From assembly GCA_900469625.1 (NCBI GenBank), contig UBXV01000009.1, positions 124,001 to 188,000 of the forward strand: a stretch of 64,000 nucleotides of DNA, in the 5' to 3' direction. Source of the stretch: Hyphomicrobiales bacterium. Its GTDB lineage: Bacteria; Pseudomonadota; Alphaproteobacteria; Rhizobiales; Rhizobiaceae. Positions within the stretch are counted from its first letter, which is position 1, and every line of letters starts with the position of its first letter. The notes beneath the pieces were generated by a model. It was given only the letters and a program-made list of their open reading frames with translations, searched no databases and was not told the DNA's origin. Below, piece by piece: positions 28,854-37,028 of this stretch. A program made the translations under genes and the position numbers.

Positions 28854-29222
28854 ATGGCTCAGGCTAATCTCATCATTTTCTATGTCGCCGATCCGCTGGC
28901 AAGCGTCGGCTTCTATCGCAAGCTGCTCGGCAGGGAGCCGCTCGTTTCCTTCCCGACCTTTTCGTCCTTCGACCTGCAGGACGGTTTCGTGCTCGGACTC
29001 TGGGCGCAGGACACGGTCGTGCCGCCACCCTCAAAGATCGGCAGCCGCAGCGAACTGGCCTTCATGGTGAAGGACGAAGACGCGGTGCGCGCGCACTATG
29101 AAAACTGGAAAAGTGCTGGCCTGGCGATCGCGCAGGAGCTGACGAAGATGGATTTCGGACCGACCTTCGTAGCGCTTGACCCGGATGGACACCGCCTGCG
29201 CGTGTGCCTCTTCGACGACTAG
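28854..29222 (+). CDS. VOC-superfamily protein (glyoxalase/bleomycin-resistance fold)
   Basis: 122 residues, typical for a single VOC domain with two beta-alpha-beta-beta-beta units (IIFYVADPLASVGFYRKLLG at 7-26; FGPTFVALDPDGHRLRV near the end). Members bind metals and catalyse isomerisation, dioxygenation or bind antibiotics; the metal residues here are not clear enough to choose. AAGGAGAC lies six bases before the ATG. Probably regulated by the adjacent WYL protein. Confidence 0.85.
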   Translation: MAQANLIIFYVADPLASVGFYRKLLGREPLVSFPTFSSFDLQDGFVLGLWAQDTVVPPPSKIGSRSELAFMVKDEDAVRAHYENWKSAGLAIAQELTKMDFGPTFVALDPDGHRLRVCLFDD

Positions 29223-29258
29223 GTCCACAGCATGAAATCATGCTGACGCTTCAAAGTG

Positions 29259-29305
29259 CTACGGCGTCCTTTGCGCATCGTAGCGATGTGCAAAGGACGC
29301 CGTAG
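29259..29305. repeat. Rhizobial intergenic palindromic element
   Basis: A 22-base arm starting CTACGGCGTCCTTTGCGCAT (29259-29280) pairs with 29284-29305 with one mismatch, across a TAG loop. The flanking CAAAGTG on the left and the sequence itself resemble the palindromic elements scattered between genes in Sinorhizobium/Rhizobium (recalled; no second copy was found in this window). No T-run, so probably not a simple terminator for the VOC gene. Confidence 0.6.
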
Positions 29306-29359
29306 TGGGTTGCGCGTATCCCGCCAGCTTGGGTGGCGGGATACGGCGAATGGTGCTGT

Positions 29360-29497
29360 TTAGCGACCGTAAACGGCGGCCTGGATCTGCGAACGGGAGA
29401 TACCGATATCGCTCAGGGCGTGGTCGTCCAGCGAATTCAGCTCGCGGATCGCACGGCGCATTTTTGCATATTCAACGATCTTCTGACGGATCTTCAT
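29360..29497 (-). CDS. DUF1127 small protein
   Basis: 45 residues, ATG at 29495-29497 with GGAG eight bases upstream. The sequence (MKIRQKIVEYAKMRRAIREL, then LDDHALSDIGISRSQIQAAV) is the DUF1127/YjiS-like pattern common in alphaproteobacteria, where short Arg-rich members act in RNA binding and phosphate or carbon regulation. It stands alone between the palindromic element and pheA. Confidence 0.85.
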   Translation of the reverse strand: MKIRQKIVEYAKMRRAIRELNSLDDHALSDIGISRSQIQAAVYGR

Positions 29498-29635
29498 TTT
29501 TAACACTCCATATGTGAACGAGTGTCAAATAGGCATTTGCACATTATTTAGGTACCTCCGCGATTGCAGACCGGGCATGCACCAGACGCGTAGCGGGTTA
29601 ACGCATTGGTAAGCCTGATCTGCAGTTGCGGAGAC

Positions 29636-30490
29636 CTAGAGGACTCCGCGCATCGGGTGCGCCTTGTAGGTGCCGAGGATGCGGACCTTTTCGGAGAAGA
29701 AGCGCAACTCGTCCATGGCGTGACGCACGCCGACGTCATCCGGATGCCCCTCGATGTCGGCATAAAACTGCGTGGCGACGAACTTGCCGCCGAGCTGATA
29801 GCTCTCGAGCTTCGTCATGTTGATGCCGTTGGTGGCAAAGCCGCCCATCGCCTTGTAGAGGGCGGCCGGGATGTTGCGCACGTTGAACACGAATGTCGTG
29901 ATGATCAGCTCGTCATCGGCATGACGGTCGTGACGCACCTCCTCGCGCGACAGCACGACGAAGCGTGTCACATTGCTTTCCGTGTCCTCGACATTTTCGG
30001 CGACGATGTCGAGACCATAGAGATCGGCTGCAAGCCGCGGCGCCAGCGCCGCCATGGAGCGATCGCCCTGTTCCGATACCAGCTTGGCGGCACCGGCCGT
30101 ATCGCCGGCGACCACAGGCTTCCAGCCGTTGGCGCGCACGATCTTGCGGCATTGGCCGAGTGCGTGAATGTGGCTGTGCACCGTGCGGATCTCGTCACGT
30201 GCCACGCCCGGCAGCACCATCAGCTGGAAGCGAATCGGCATGAAATACTCGCCGACGATATGCAGGCGCGATTCGGGCAAAAGGTGATGGATGTCGGCGA
30301 CGCGGCCGGCAATGGTGTTTTCGATCGGGATCATCGCCAGATCGGCTTCACCGTTTTCCACCGCCACGAAGGCGTCTTCGAAGGTCTGGCAGGGAAGCGG
30401 CTCCATCGACGGAAACATGTCGCGGCAGGCCATGTCGGAATTGGCGCCGTAGTCGCCCTGGAAGGAGATCCTGTTGGTCTTCGTGGTCAC
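29636..30490 (-). CDS. pheA: Prephenate dehydratase, GTG start
   Basis: 284 residues. Converts prephenate to phenylpyruvate for phenylalanine synthesis. The PDT domain (about 5-185) includes FQGDYGANSD, AMIPIENTIAGRVADIHHLL and NVEDTESNVTRFVVL; the Thr of the TRF element is present. A C-terminal ACT domain (about 200-280, IPAALYKAMGGFATNGINMT) provides feedback inhibition by Phe. It has no chorismate mutase part. GTG at 30488-30490 is chosen for the AAGGAAG upstream; longer frames overlap kdsB. It follows kdsB by 13 bases, a rhizobial arrangement. Confidence 0.93.
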   Translation of the reverse strand: MTTKTNRISFQGDYGANSDMACRDMFPSMEPLPCQTFEDAFVAVENGEADLAMIPIENTIAGRVADIHHLLPESRLHIVGEYFMPIRFQLMVLPGVARDEIRTVHSHIHALGQCRKIVRANGWKPVVAGDTAGAAKLVSEQGDRSMAALAPRLAADLYGLDIVAENVEDTESNVTRFVVLSREEVRHDRHADDELIITTFVFNVRNIPAALYKAMGGFATNGINMTKLESYQLGGKFVATQFYADIEGHPDDVGVRHAMDELRFFSEKVRILGTYKAHPMRGVL

Positions 30491-30503
30491 ACTGTCTTCC
30501 TTC

Positions 30504-31259
30504 TCAGGCTTTTTCGGAAAGGATGCGGCGGGCTTTTTCCAGCTCGACCGGCGTATCGACACCGAGCGGAACCGTGTCGACGATTTCGACATCGATGCGC
30601 ATGCCGGCTTCAAGCGCCCGCAGCTGCTCAAGCGATTCGCGTTTTTCGAGCGTCGACGGCTTCAGGGCAACGAAGTTTTCGAGCGCCTGGCGGCGATAGG
30701 CATAAAGACCGATGTGGTGATAGAGCGGACCTTCGCCATAGGGCGCGGTCGCGCGCGTAAAATAAAGCGCGCGCAGGCGCGTCTCGGACAATGGCGAGCC
30801 GACGATCTTGACGATGTTCGGGCTCTTCTTCTCGTCCTCGTCGGTGATTGCCACCGTCAGCGTGGCAATATCGGTCGCCGCGTTGTCGATCAGCGGCCGC
30901 AGCGAGGCGCGGATCGGAGCGGGTTCGATCGTCGGCAGATCGCCCTGCACGTTGATGACGAATTCCGCCTCGCGGTGCGGGTCGGCCTTTTGCAGGGCCT
31001 CGTAAATACGGTCGGATCCGGACTGGTGGTCGACCCTTGTCATGATCGCTTCGAAGCCGGCGTCGCGTACGACATCGAACACGGTCTTGTCATCGACGGC
31101 GACGACGACGCGCCCGACATCGGCCTCCGCCGCGCGCCTGGCAACCTGGACGATCATCGGCAGGCCGCAAATATCGGCGAGCGGCTTGCCCGGCAGACGG
31201 GTGGAGGCCATGCGCGCCGGAATGAGCACGATGGCTTTGCCTGAATTTTCGCGATTCAT
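30504..31259 (-). CDS. kdsB: CMP-3-deoxy-manno-octulosonate cytidylyltransferase
   Basis: 251 residues. Activates Kdo with CTP for lipopolysaccharide inner core. The N-terminal nucleotide loop [15 protein letters not shown] (13-27) and the [13 protein letters not shown] motif are intact. Cytoplasmic. First gene of the kdsB-pheA pair; the divergent neighbour is the cytochrome c gene. Confidence 0.95.
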   Translation of the reverse strand: MNRENSGKAIVLIPARMASTRLPGKPLADICGLPMIVQVARRAAEADVGRVVVAVDDKTVFDVVRDAGFEAIMTRVDHQSGSDRIYEALQKADPHREAEFVINVQGDLPTIEPAPIRASLRPLIDNAATDIATLTVAITDEDEKKSPNIVKIVGSPLSETRLRALYFTRATAPYGEGPLYHHIGLYAYRRQALENFVALKPSTLEKRESLEQLRALEAGMRIDVEIVDTVPLGVDTPVELEKARRILSEKA

Positions 31260-31414
31260 GATGTGGCCTTCAAAAACCCCGCCAAAGTGTCAAAAAGTCT
31301 CAGTTCGGGGCCCATAATGTCTGTTGCAACGCAGAGCCAAAAGACATAGGTTCCGCGCGATTTCAAGATGGGCCGGGTTTTTGTTTACGCCGGTGGCAAA
31401 GGGAGCGTTTGCAG

Positions 31415-32122
31415 ATGAACTCATATGTGAACATGGGCGTGGGTGCCTTTCTGGGTACGGTTTTCGTTCTGATGTCCGTATCCATTGCGTCGGAAGGCAT
31501 TTTCCATTCCGAGGCTCCCGAAAAGGAAGGCTTCGCGATCGTTGCCGAAGAAGGCACCGCTGACGCCGGCGCAGGCGCCCAGGAAGCGGCCGAAGTCGAC
31601 ATCAAGCCGTTGCTGCTGAAGGCAGACGCTGCAGCCGGCGAAACCGTGTTCAAGAAATGCGCAAGCTGTCACACCGTGGATAAGGGAGGGGCCAACAAGG
31701 TCGGCCCCAACCTGTGGGGTCTCGTCGACCGCCCGATCGCCTCGCATGAAGGTTTCAGCTATTCGGCTGGCATGAAGACCTTTGCCGAAGGCGGCAAGGT
31801 CGTCTGGGACTACGACCACCTCAGCTTCTTCATCGAAGCACCGAAGAAGCACGTTCCGGGCACCGCCATGGGCTTTGCCGGCGTCAAGAAGCCTGACGAG
31901 CGCGCCAACCTGATCGCCTATCTGCGCGAACATGCCGACACGCCGGTCGCTCTGCCAGACGCATCCGCTTCTTCCGCAGAAGCTGCACCCGCTCCTGCTG
32001 CCGAAGGTGCCGCCGAGAAGCCGGCCGAAGGCCAGCAGGCTCCGGGCGCAGCACCGGCAACCGAAGCCAAGCCGGCCGAGGGCCAGGCTGCTCCGGAAGG
32101 CCAGCCGGCACCGGCGCAATAA
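31415..32122 (+). CDS. Membrane-anchored class I cytochrome c (CycM-like)
   Basis: 235 residues. An uncleaved N-terminal signal anchor (about 7-27, [20 protein letters not shown]) places the haem domain in the periplasm. The haem-binding CASCH is at about 82-86 and the axial Met in GTAMGFAG (about 151). The last about 65 residues are an Ala/Pro/Glu/Gln-rich tail. It resembles the CycM/cytochrome c552 proteins that deliver electrons to terminal oxidases in rhizobia. ATG 31415 is preferred over a TTG six bases earlier because GGGAG then sits nine bases away. Confidence 0.88.
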   Translation: MNSYVNMGVGAFLGTVFVLMSVSIASEGIFHSEAPEKEGFAIVAEEGTADAGAGAQEAAEVDIKPLLLKADAAAGETVFKKCASCHTVDKGGANKVGPNLWGLVDRPIASHEGFSYSAGMKTFAEGGKVVWDYDHLSFFIEAPKKHVPGTAMGFAGVKKPDERANLIAYLREHADTPVALPDASASSAEAAPAPAAEGAAEKPAEGQQAPGAAPATEAKPAEGQAAPEGQPAPAQ

Positions 32123-32152
32123 GCCGCAGCATCTTCAAGATCCGATTTCGAG

Positions 32153-32179
32153 AAGCCCGGCCACCGCGCCGGGCTTTTT
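32153..32179 (+). terminator. Intrinsic terminator after the cytochrome c gene
   Basis: AAGCCCGGC (32153-32161) pairs with GCCGGGCTT (32168-32176) around a 6-base loop, followed by TTTTT. Confidence 0.85.
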
Positions 32180-32219
32180 GCTGTCTTTCGTCTGGGCGGC
32201 TCGCGTGCCCCGCGTTGCT

Positions 32220-33164
32220 CTACATCAGCACATAGGCCCAGGCCGAAACGCTGACGACCCCGAGTGCCGTCGTCAGGGTGATCGTCGAAGACGCCAGCGC
32301 ATGTCCGACATTGAAGTGGTTGGCGATCAGCCAGGCGTTGACGCCGGTTGGCACCGCCGAGGTCAAGACGAGCGCCGTCGTCCAGTTATCGTTGAGGCCG
32401 AGCAGGTGGCAGGCGGCAAAGACGACACCCGGAAGGACGACGAGCTTCAGAAGGCTCGTCACCGTTGCGAGACCCAGATTGCCGGCAAGGCCATACTTGT
32501 CGAGCGCCATGCCAATCGAGACGAGTGCGGCTGGCGCCGCGACGGCTGCAAGCTGATCCACGACACTCTTGAGCGGGCCCACGAGCGGTTGGTCCACGAG
32601 GTGGAAGGCGGCGCCCAGGGCAAGACCGATGACGAGAGGGTTGCGCGCAAGGTTGCGGGCAACGCCGGCCAAGAGCTTCAGCGGGCTTTGCCCCGGCTTG
32701 CCGCTCACCTTGCGTTCGGCGCGCTCCATCAGCACCGTGCCGGCGATCATCATGACAGGCAGATGCACCGACAACAGGATCGACAACGCCACGATCCCCT
32801 CCTCGCCGACGATGCGCGACACCAGCGGCAGGCCGATGAAGACCGTGTTGGCGAAGGCGGAGGAAACGCCGGCAAGCACGCCCATGCGCGCATCGCGCCC
32901 GAAGGCAAGCGTCGCAACCAGATGCCCGACGGTCCAGGTGACCGCGACACCGGAAAAATAGGCGACCCAGAGCGGCCAGGGCGAGCCGTCCTTGAAGTCT
33001 GCCTCCGCGATCGTGCGAAACAAGAGAACCGGCACCGCGACGCGAAAGACGAAATCGCCGAGCGCGTCGCCGACGGTCGGCTTCAGGTAACCAAACCTGA
33101 CGATCAGCCAGCCGGTGAGGATGAGGATGAAGACGGGCAGGACGTTCAGGAAAATATCGGACAT
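32220..33164 (-). CDS. Auxin efflux carrier (AEC) family permease
   Basis: 314 residues with about ten predicted helices and no signal peptide. The start MSDIFLNVLPVFILILTGWL and the segment GVSSAFANTVFIGLPLV are typical AEC features. Bacterial members transport malonate, malate or other carboxylates. Substrate unknown. Convergent with the cytochrome c gene and divergent from the BON protein. Confidence 0.87.
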   Translation of the reverse strand: MSDIFLNVLPVFILILTGWLIVRFGYLKPTVGDALGDFVFRVAVPVLLFRTIAEADFKDGSPWPLWVAYFSGVAVTWTVGHLVATLAFGRDARMGVLAGVSSAFANTVFIGLPLVSRIVGEEGIVALSILLSVHLPVMMIAGTVLMERAERKVSGKPGQSPLKLLAGVARNLARNPLVIGLALGAAFHLVDQPLVGPLKSVVDQLAAVAAPAALVSIGMALDKYGLAGNLGLATVTSLLKLVVLPGVVFAACHLLGLNDNWTTALVLTSAVPTGVNAWLIANHFNVGHALASSTITLTTALGVVSVSAWAYVLM

Positions 33165-33318
33165 GCATCAGCCTTGCGATCGGTCCGACAGAGATAGACC
33201 CGTTCGCGGCCCCGCCGCAAGGTTGCGGGATCCATCGGCCGCAGCCGCAGCGCCGGAGACGAAAGGCCGGAACATTCCACTATCCCCAGCGTTCCCGAAC
33301 AGCACCGGGAAAAAGCCA

Positions 33319-33591
33319 ATGCCAACAGAGAAGCCGATCTATTCGCATCAAGACGACGATCCTCACCTGAAGGATGACGATCTGGCGGGCAAGGTCCTGC
33401 GCTTCATCCGCTATGCCACCTTCATCGATACTACCGATATGGAGGTGTTCGCGCTTGGCGAAATGATCGTGTTGTCAGGCCAGGTGCCAAACGAGGCCGA
33501 TGTCGCCTGCGCGGGCGATGCGGCGCGATCGGTCATTGGCGTCGCGACCGTCGAGAACCGGCTGACGGTGAAACCCGGCCCGCAATCGTGA
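33319..33591 (+). CDS. BON-domain protein
   Basis: 90 residues without a signal peptide. The C-terminal two thirds has the BON pattern (FALGEMIVLSGQVPNEADV, then ATVENRLTV), a small phospholipid- or ligand-binding domain. The ATG at 33319 follows a GGGAAAAA stretch. It stands alone between the AEC permease and the exporter leader. Confidence 0.75.
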   Translation: MPTEKPIYSHQDDDPHLKDDDLAGKVLRFIRYATFIDTTDMEVFALGEMIVLSGQVPNEADVACAGDAARSVIGVATVENRLTVKPGPQS

Positions 33592-33615
33592 TCCGGAGAG
33601 ACCCGCGCCCAGCGG

Positions 33616-33644
33616 TTGTCGCTTGCCCGCTCGACTGGTAAGAC
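33616..33644 (+). promoter_or_regulatory. Possible promoter for the exporter leader
   Basis: TTGTCG (33616-33621), 17-base spacer, TAAGAC (33639-33644). A weak match placed about 45 bases before the leader ORF. Confidence 0.3.
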
Positions 33645-33690
33645 GGATCGCGCGTCAACCACGGCGCACAGAATTTCGATGGAGACCGGA

Positions 33691-33720
33691 ATGGGGACGA
33701 CTGAAACAGCAACCAGGTAA
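33691..33720 (+). CDS. Putative 9-codon leader peptide upstream of the CmlA-like exporter
   Basis: ATG at 33691 is preceded six bases earlier by GGAG and reads MGTTETATR then TAA. The stop codon abuts an 11-bp hairpin. The known leader of cmlA is also nine codons and causes ribosome stalling in the presence of chloramphenicol (recalled). An in-frame ATG 12 bases earlier lacks a Shine-Dalgarno. Expression is not proven. Confidence 0.45.
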   Translation: MGTTETATR

Positions 33721-33752
33721 GCCGCAACAACTGTCCCAATCGTTGTTGCGGC
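33721..33752 (+). promoter_or_regulatory. Hairpin of a candidate drug-responsive attenuator
   Basis: GCCGCAACAAC (33721-33731) is a perfect complement of GTTGTTGCGGC (33742-33752), starting at the base after the leader stop. Part of the right arm (GCGGCGC, 33748-33754) can instead pair with GCGCCGC at 33791-33797, just before the exporter ribosome binding site, giving two mutually exclusive folds. Confidence 0.5.
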
Positions 33753-33829
33753 GCCTGTCCGGTCACTGAATGCCCCGATATCAAGGCAGAGCGCCGCCGA
33801 ATGTCATTCATTTGAGCGGATGTTTTATC

Positions 33830-35032
33830 GTGCCCAATCACAATTCCCCTAACTGGACCTATTCGGTGCCGGCGGCGCTGCTGCTGATGGCGCCCTTCGA
33901 CATCCTCGCCTCGCTGGCGATGGATATCTACCTGCCGGTCGTTCCGGCCATGCCCGGCATTCTCGGCACCACGCCGGCGGTCATCCAATTGAGCCTCAGC
34001 CTCTACATGATCGTGCTCGGCGTCGGCCAGATCGTCTTCGGACCGGTTTCCGATCGCATCGGCCGGCGCCCGGTGCTCCTCGGCGGCGCGCTTCTGTTTG
34101 CGGCGGCGTCGCTGATGATCGCCGCCACGTCGACCGCCCCGGTCTTTCTCGCGCTGCGCCTGCTGCAGGCGATCGGCGCATCGGCGGCCCTTGTCGCCAC
34201 TTTCGCCACGGTTCGCGATGTCTATGCGGAGCGGCCCGAAGGCGTGACCATCTATGGTCTGTTCAGCGCCATGCTCGCCTTCGTGCCGGCGCTCGGACCG
34301 ATCGCCGGTGCACTTGTCGCCGGCCAGTACGGCTGGCGGGCGATCTTCATCACGCTCGGCCTGCTGGCGATCGGCGCCACCGCACACGCCCTCGCCCGCT
34401 GGCCGGAAACCCGACCTGTCCGCATCGACCGCCACCGGCCGGCCTTTGCGCCGATCCTGCGCAACGGCGCGTTCTGGACCTACACGCTCGGCTTCAGCGC
34501 GGCGATGGGCACGTTCTTCGTGTTCTTCTCGACCGCGCCGCGCGTGCTGATCGACCGGGCGGGCTATTCCGAGTTCGCCTTCAGCCTGATCTTTGCGACT
34601 GCGGCCGCGGTGATGATCGTCACCACCCGCTTCGCCAAACGCCTCGTGCCGCACTGGGGCGTTGCCGGCAGTCTTGCCCGCGGCATGACGCTTCTCATGG
34701 TCGGCGCGGTGCTGCTTGTCATCGGGCAGAGCTTCGGCGTCCCGTCGTTCTCAACCTTCGTGGCGCCGATGTGGGTGATCGCCGTCGGCATCGTCTTGAC
34801 CGGTTCTGTCACCGCCAATGGTGCGCTTGAGGCCTTCGGCCACGTGGCGGGAACTGCGGTCGCGCTTTATTTCTGCGTCCAGAGCCTGATCGTCGGGGTG
34901 CTCGGTACGCTGGCGGTGGTGCTGCTCGGGGGCGACACCGCCTATCCATTAGCCGGCTATTCGTCGACGATGGCCGTCGTCACGCTGGCCGCGCTCGGCT
35001 TGCTGAAGCGACAGCGGGCAGCGCGGGCCTAA
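33830..35032 (+). CDS. CmlA/FloR-like MFS phenicol exporter homologue, GTG start
   Basis: 400 residues, 12 predicted helices, DHA1 family. The N-terminal third (PFDILASLAMDIYLPVVPAM, GTTPAVIQLSLSLYM, GPVSDRIGRRPVLLGG) and the later VATFATVRDVYAERPEG and MGTFFVFFSTAPRV closely follow CmlA/FloR as I recall them, more so than generic Bcr proteins. The GTG at 33830 gives an N-terminus (PNHNSPNWTYSVPAALLLM) that lines up with CmlA, and GAGCGGA lies about nine bases upstream; a longer frame is less likely. Actual resistance is not demonstrated by sequence. A leader ORF and hairpin precede it. Confidence 0.85.
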   Translation: MPNHNSPNWTYSVPAALLLMAPFDILASLAMDIYLPVVPAMPGILGTTPAVIQLSLSLYMIVLGVGQIVFGPVSDRIGRRPVLLGGALLFAAASLMIAATSTAPVFLALRLLQAIGASAALVATFATVRDVYAERPEGVTIYGLFSAMLAFVPALGPIAGALVAGQYGWRAIFITLGLLAIGATAHALARWPETRPVRIDRHRPAFAPILRNGAFWTYTLGFSAAMGTFFVFFSTAPRVLIDRAGYSEFAFSLIFATAAAVMIVTTRFAKRLVPHWGVAGSLARGMTLLMVGAVLLVIGQSFGVPSFSTFVAPMWVIAVGIVLTGSVTANGALEAFGHVAGTAVALYFCVQSLIVGVLGTLAVVLLGGDTAYPLAGYSSTMAVVTLAALGLLKRQRAARA

Positions 35033-35045
35033 GCGCATGACAGCA

Positions 35046-35082
35046 CCGCAGGGCGTTCCGGCCATTTGGGAACGCCCTGCGG
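35046..35082. terminator. Hairpin after the CmlA-like gene
   Basis: CCGCAGGGCGTTCC (35046-35059) pairs perfectly with GGAACGCCCTGCGG (35069-35082) around a 9-base loop. No T-run follows, so termination strength is doubtful. Confidence 0.5.
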
Positions 35083-35159
35083 TAGACCTCCGTGCCCGCC
35101 GTCGCCCGGGGATCAATGAAGGCGCGGTCACAGAGACGCGCAACGACGAAGAATAGCTC

Positions 35160-35190
35160 TTGACCTCGCCCCTGGGGCAAGCCCCACAGT
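35160..35190 (+). promoter_or_regulatory. Candidate MerR-type promoter with 19-base spacer
   Basis: TTGACC (35160-35165), a 19-base spacer containing GCCCC-T-GGGGC, then CACAGT (35185-35190). Overlong spacers with a central dyad are the hallmark of MerR-activated promoters. The predicted start falls at or next to the MerR ATG, so the mRNA may be leaderless. Confidence 0.45.
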
Positions 35191-35197
35191 CGACTGC

Positions 35198-36001
35198 ATG
35201 AGCGAATCCTATCTTCTTGCCGGCCGCTTCGGGGCGGCCACACGACTTACGCCGAAGGCGCTGCGGCTCTATGCCGAGCAGGGGCTGCTGGTGCCTGCCT
35301 ATACCGATCCGGCGACCGGCTATCGCTACTATGCACCGGAGCAGGCCGCCCGGGCGCGGCTGATCGCACGCCTGCGGCGCCTCGGAATTCCGGTTGGTCG
35401 CGTGGCGCAACTGATCGAACTCGATGCGACAAGCCGGCTTGCCGAATTGCGATCCTGGCTCGCGGCGCAAAACGAGCGGCTGGTTGAGCAGAGCGAACTG
35501 GTGGACGCAATCGCGCGCCAGACCGATGGCCAAGACGCCGAACTGGCGCAAGCCATCGCGATACGCGATGTGCCCGCCTGCAAGCTGATCTACCGCCAAC
35601 GGCTGGTCGCGATCGATGGCCTCGATCCGTTCGTTGCCTCTGCCGAGGCAGACATACGCAGCTATCTCGGCCGCTGCGGCATTGCCAATGACGGCGCCAT
35701 GACGGTGCATTTCCACGACACCGTCAGTCGCGACAGCGAGGGACTGGTGGAGGTCGCCATTGCCTATGCCGGCAGCGTCGAACCGGCCGACGATCTGCGC
35801 ATCCGCCTTCAGGCGACACGGCGCGAGGTCTATCTGCCGGTGCCGCCATCCTACGAAGCCTTCCCGCGGATCCTGCGGGTCTACGACGCCATCGAGGCTT
35901 GGCTCGATGCGCAAAGCGACATCAACGGCAGCGGCAGCCCTTACGAGATCACCCCGGGTAGCCACGGCGCATCCTTCGACGTCGCCTACCCGATCACCTG
36001 A
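35198..36001 (+). CDS. MerR-family regulator with GyrI-like effector domain
   Basis: 267 residues. N-terminal MerR winged helix (about 8-75: LTPKALRLYAEQGLLVPAYT, GYRYYAPEQAARARLIARLR) followed by a short coiled coil and a C-terminal GyrI/AraC-effector-like domain (about 115-265) that in BmrR and relatives binds drugs. No Shine-Dalgarno is visible before the ATG, in keeping with a leaderless start. It is followed 50 bases later by the BtrH-like gene, its likely target. Confidence 0.85.
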   Translation: MSESYLLAGRFGAATRLTPKALRLYAEQGLLVPAYTDPATGYRYYAPEQAARARLIARLRRLGIPVGRVAQLIELDATSRLAELRSWLAAQNERLVEQSELVDAIARQTDGQDAELAQAIAIRDVPACKLIYRQRLVAIDGLDPFVASAEADIRSYLGRCGIANDGAMTVHFHDTVSRDSEGLVEVAIAYAGSVEPADDLRIRLQATRREVYLPVPPSYEAFPRILRVYDAIEAWLDAQSDINGSGSPYEITPGSHGASFDVAYPIT

Positions 36002-36051
36002 ATCACCTCCCACGATCCAACGTCTCAAACGATCCAGAAGGACCGATGACC

Positions 36052-36981
36052 ATGACGCCTTTCGCCTATACGGGCTCCGGCCCCTATTGCTACGCCAACT
36101 CTTTTGCGATGATGTTCGGCGGGCAGGCGCCTTCCACCGCGGTGATCGAGTTTGCCACCGGCAGTCCGTTCGGCATGCAGATGCTCGGCGGAACCCTGCC
36201 CTTTTTCGACCCCTACGGCTGGGATCCGGAGGCCGGTTCCGAGGGCGCGCTTGCCGCGCTCGGCTGGACATCGACCTTGAGCAAGGGCGGAGATGCCGAC
36301 GATGCGCTTTCGCGCCTGCGCTCGGCCCTCAAGGACGGGCCGGTCTGGATCGGTCCGGTCGAGATGGGGCACCTGCGCCACCAGCCCGGCATGAGCGGGC
36401 CGATCGAGGCCGACCACTACGTCGTGGTGCTCGAACTGGACGAGGACAGCGTGCTGATGCACGATCCGCACGGCCATCCCTATGTGCGCCTGCCGCTTGC
36501 TAACTTCATGGCAGCCTGGCGCGCCGAAACGCTGACCTATGGGGATGCCTATACGATGCGCACCGATTTCGTCCGTGTTGCCGAGATGTCGGAGGTCGAG
36601 ACGATCCGGGCGTCGATCCCCGCTGCCATCCACTGGCTGTCGATGGAGACAACCCTGCCTGTTCCCCCGGGGACGCTCGGCAATTCGCGAGCCGCGGAAG
36701 CGCTTGCCGCACGCATCGAGACGAATTGCGACAAGGGATTGCGCGCGCACATGGTCCACTTTGCCGTCGGCGTCGGCGCCCGTCGCGCGGCCGACGCGGC
36801 CGCCTGCCTTGCACGGGCGGGCTATCGGAAGGCGGCGCGCATTGCCGACGAACAGGCCCGGCTCATCGGCGCGCTGCAGCATCCGCTGGTCGTGCACAGG
36901 CATGCGGCAGCGGCCGCCATTCTGCGCGACCTCGCCCCGACCTATGACCGCATGAAGGCGGCGCTGGAGCACGACGGCTAA
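36052..36981 (+). CDS. BtrH-like protein, papain-type fold, function unknown
   Basis: 309 residues from the ATG at 36052, preferred because AAGGA lies nine bases upstream; the ATG at 36046 is only three bases from it. The N-terminal half has the layout of the BtrH_N family (butirosin biosynthesis acyltransferase H and relatives): a Cys in GPYCYANSFAMMFG (about residue 13), then GPIEADHYVVVLEL and LMHDPHGHP, which could supply the His and Asp/Asn of a Cys-type triad. The C-terminal half is Ala/Arg-rich and helical. No biosynthetic genes surround it, so a tailoring role is not supported; it may be a resistance or ligand-binding protein controlled by MerR. Confidence 0.6.
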   Translation: MTPFAYTGSGPYCYANSFAMMFGGQAPSTAVIEFATGSPFGMQMLGGTLPFFDPYGWDPEAGSEGALAALGWTSTLSKGGDADDALSRLRSALKDGPVWIGPVEMGHLRHQPGMSGPIEADHYVVVLELDEDSVLMHDPHGHPYVRLPLANFMAAWRAETLTYGDAYTMRTDFVRVAEMSEVETIRASIPAAIHWLSMETTLPVPPGTLGNSRAAEALAARIETNCDKGLRAHMVHFAVGVGARRAADAAACLARAGYRKAARIADEQARLIGALQHPLVVHRHAAAAAILRDLAPTYDRMKAALEHDG

Positions 36982-37028
36982 GCCGGCTCCCGGCAAACGT
37001 GGCACGGCCGCCGCAGCGAGCGGCCGCG

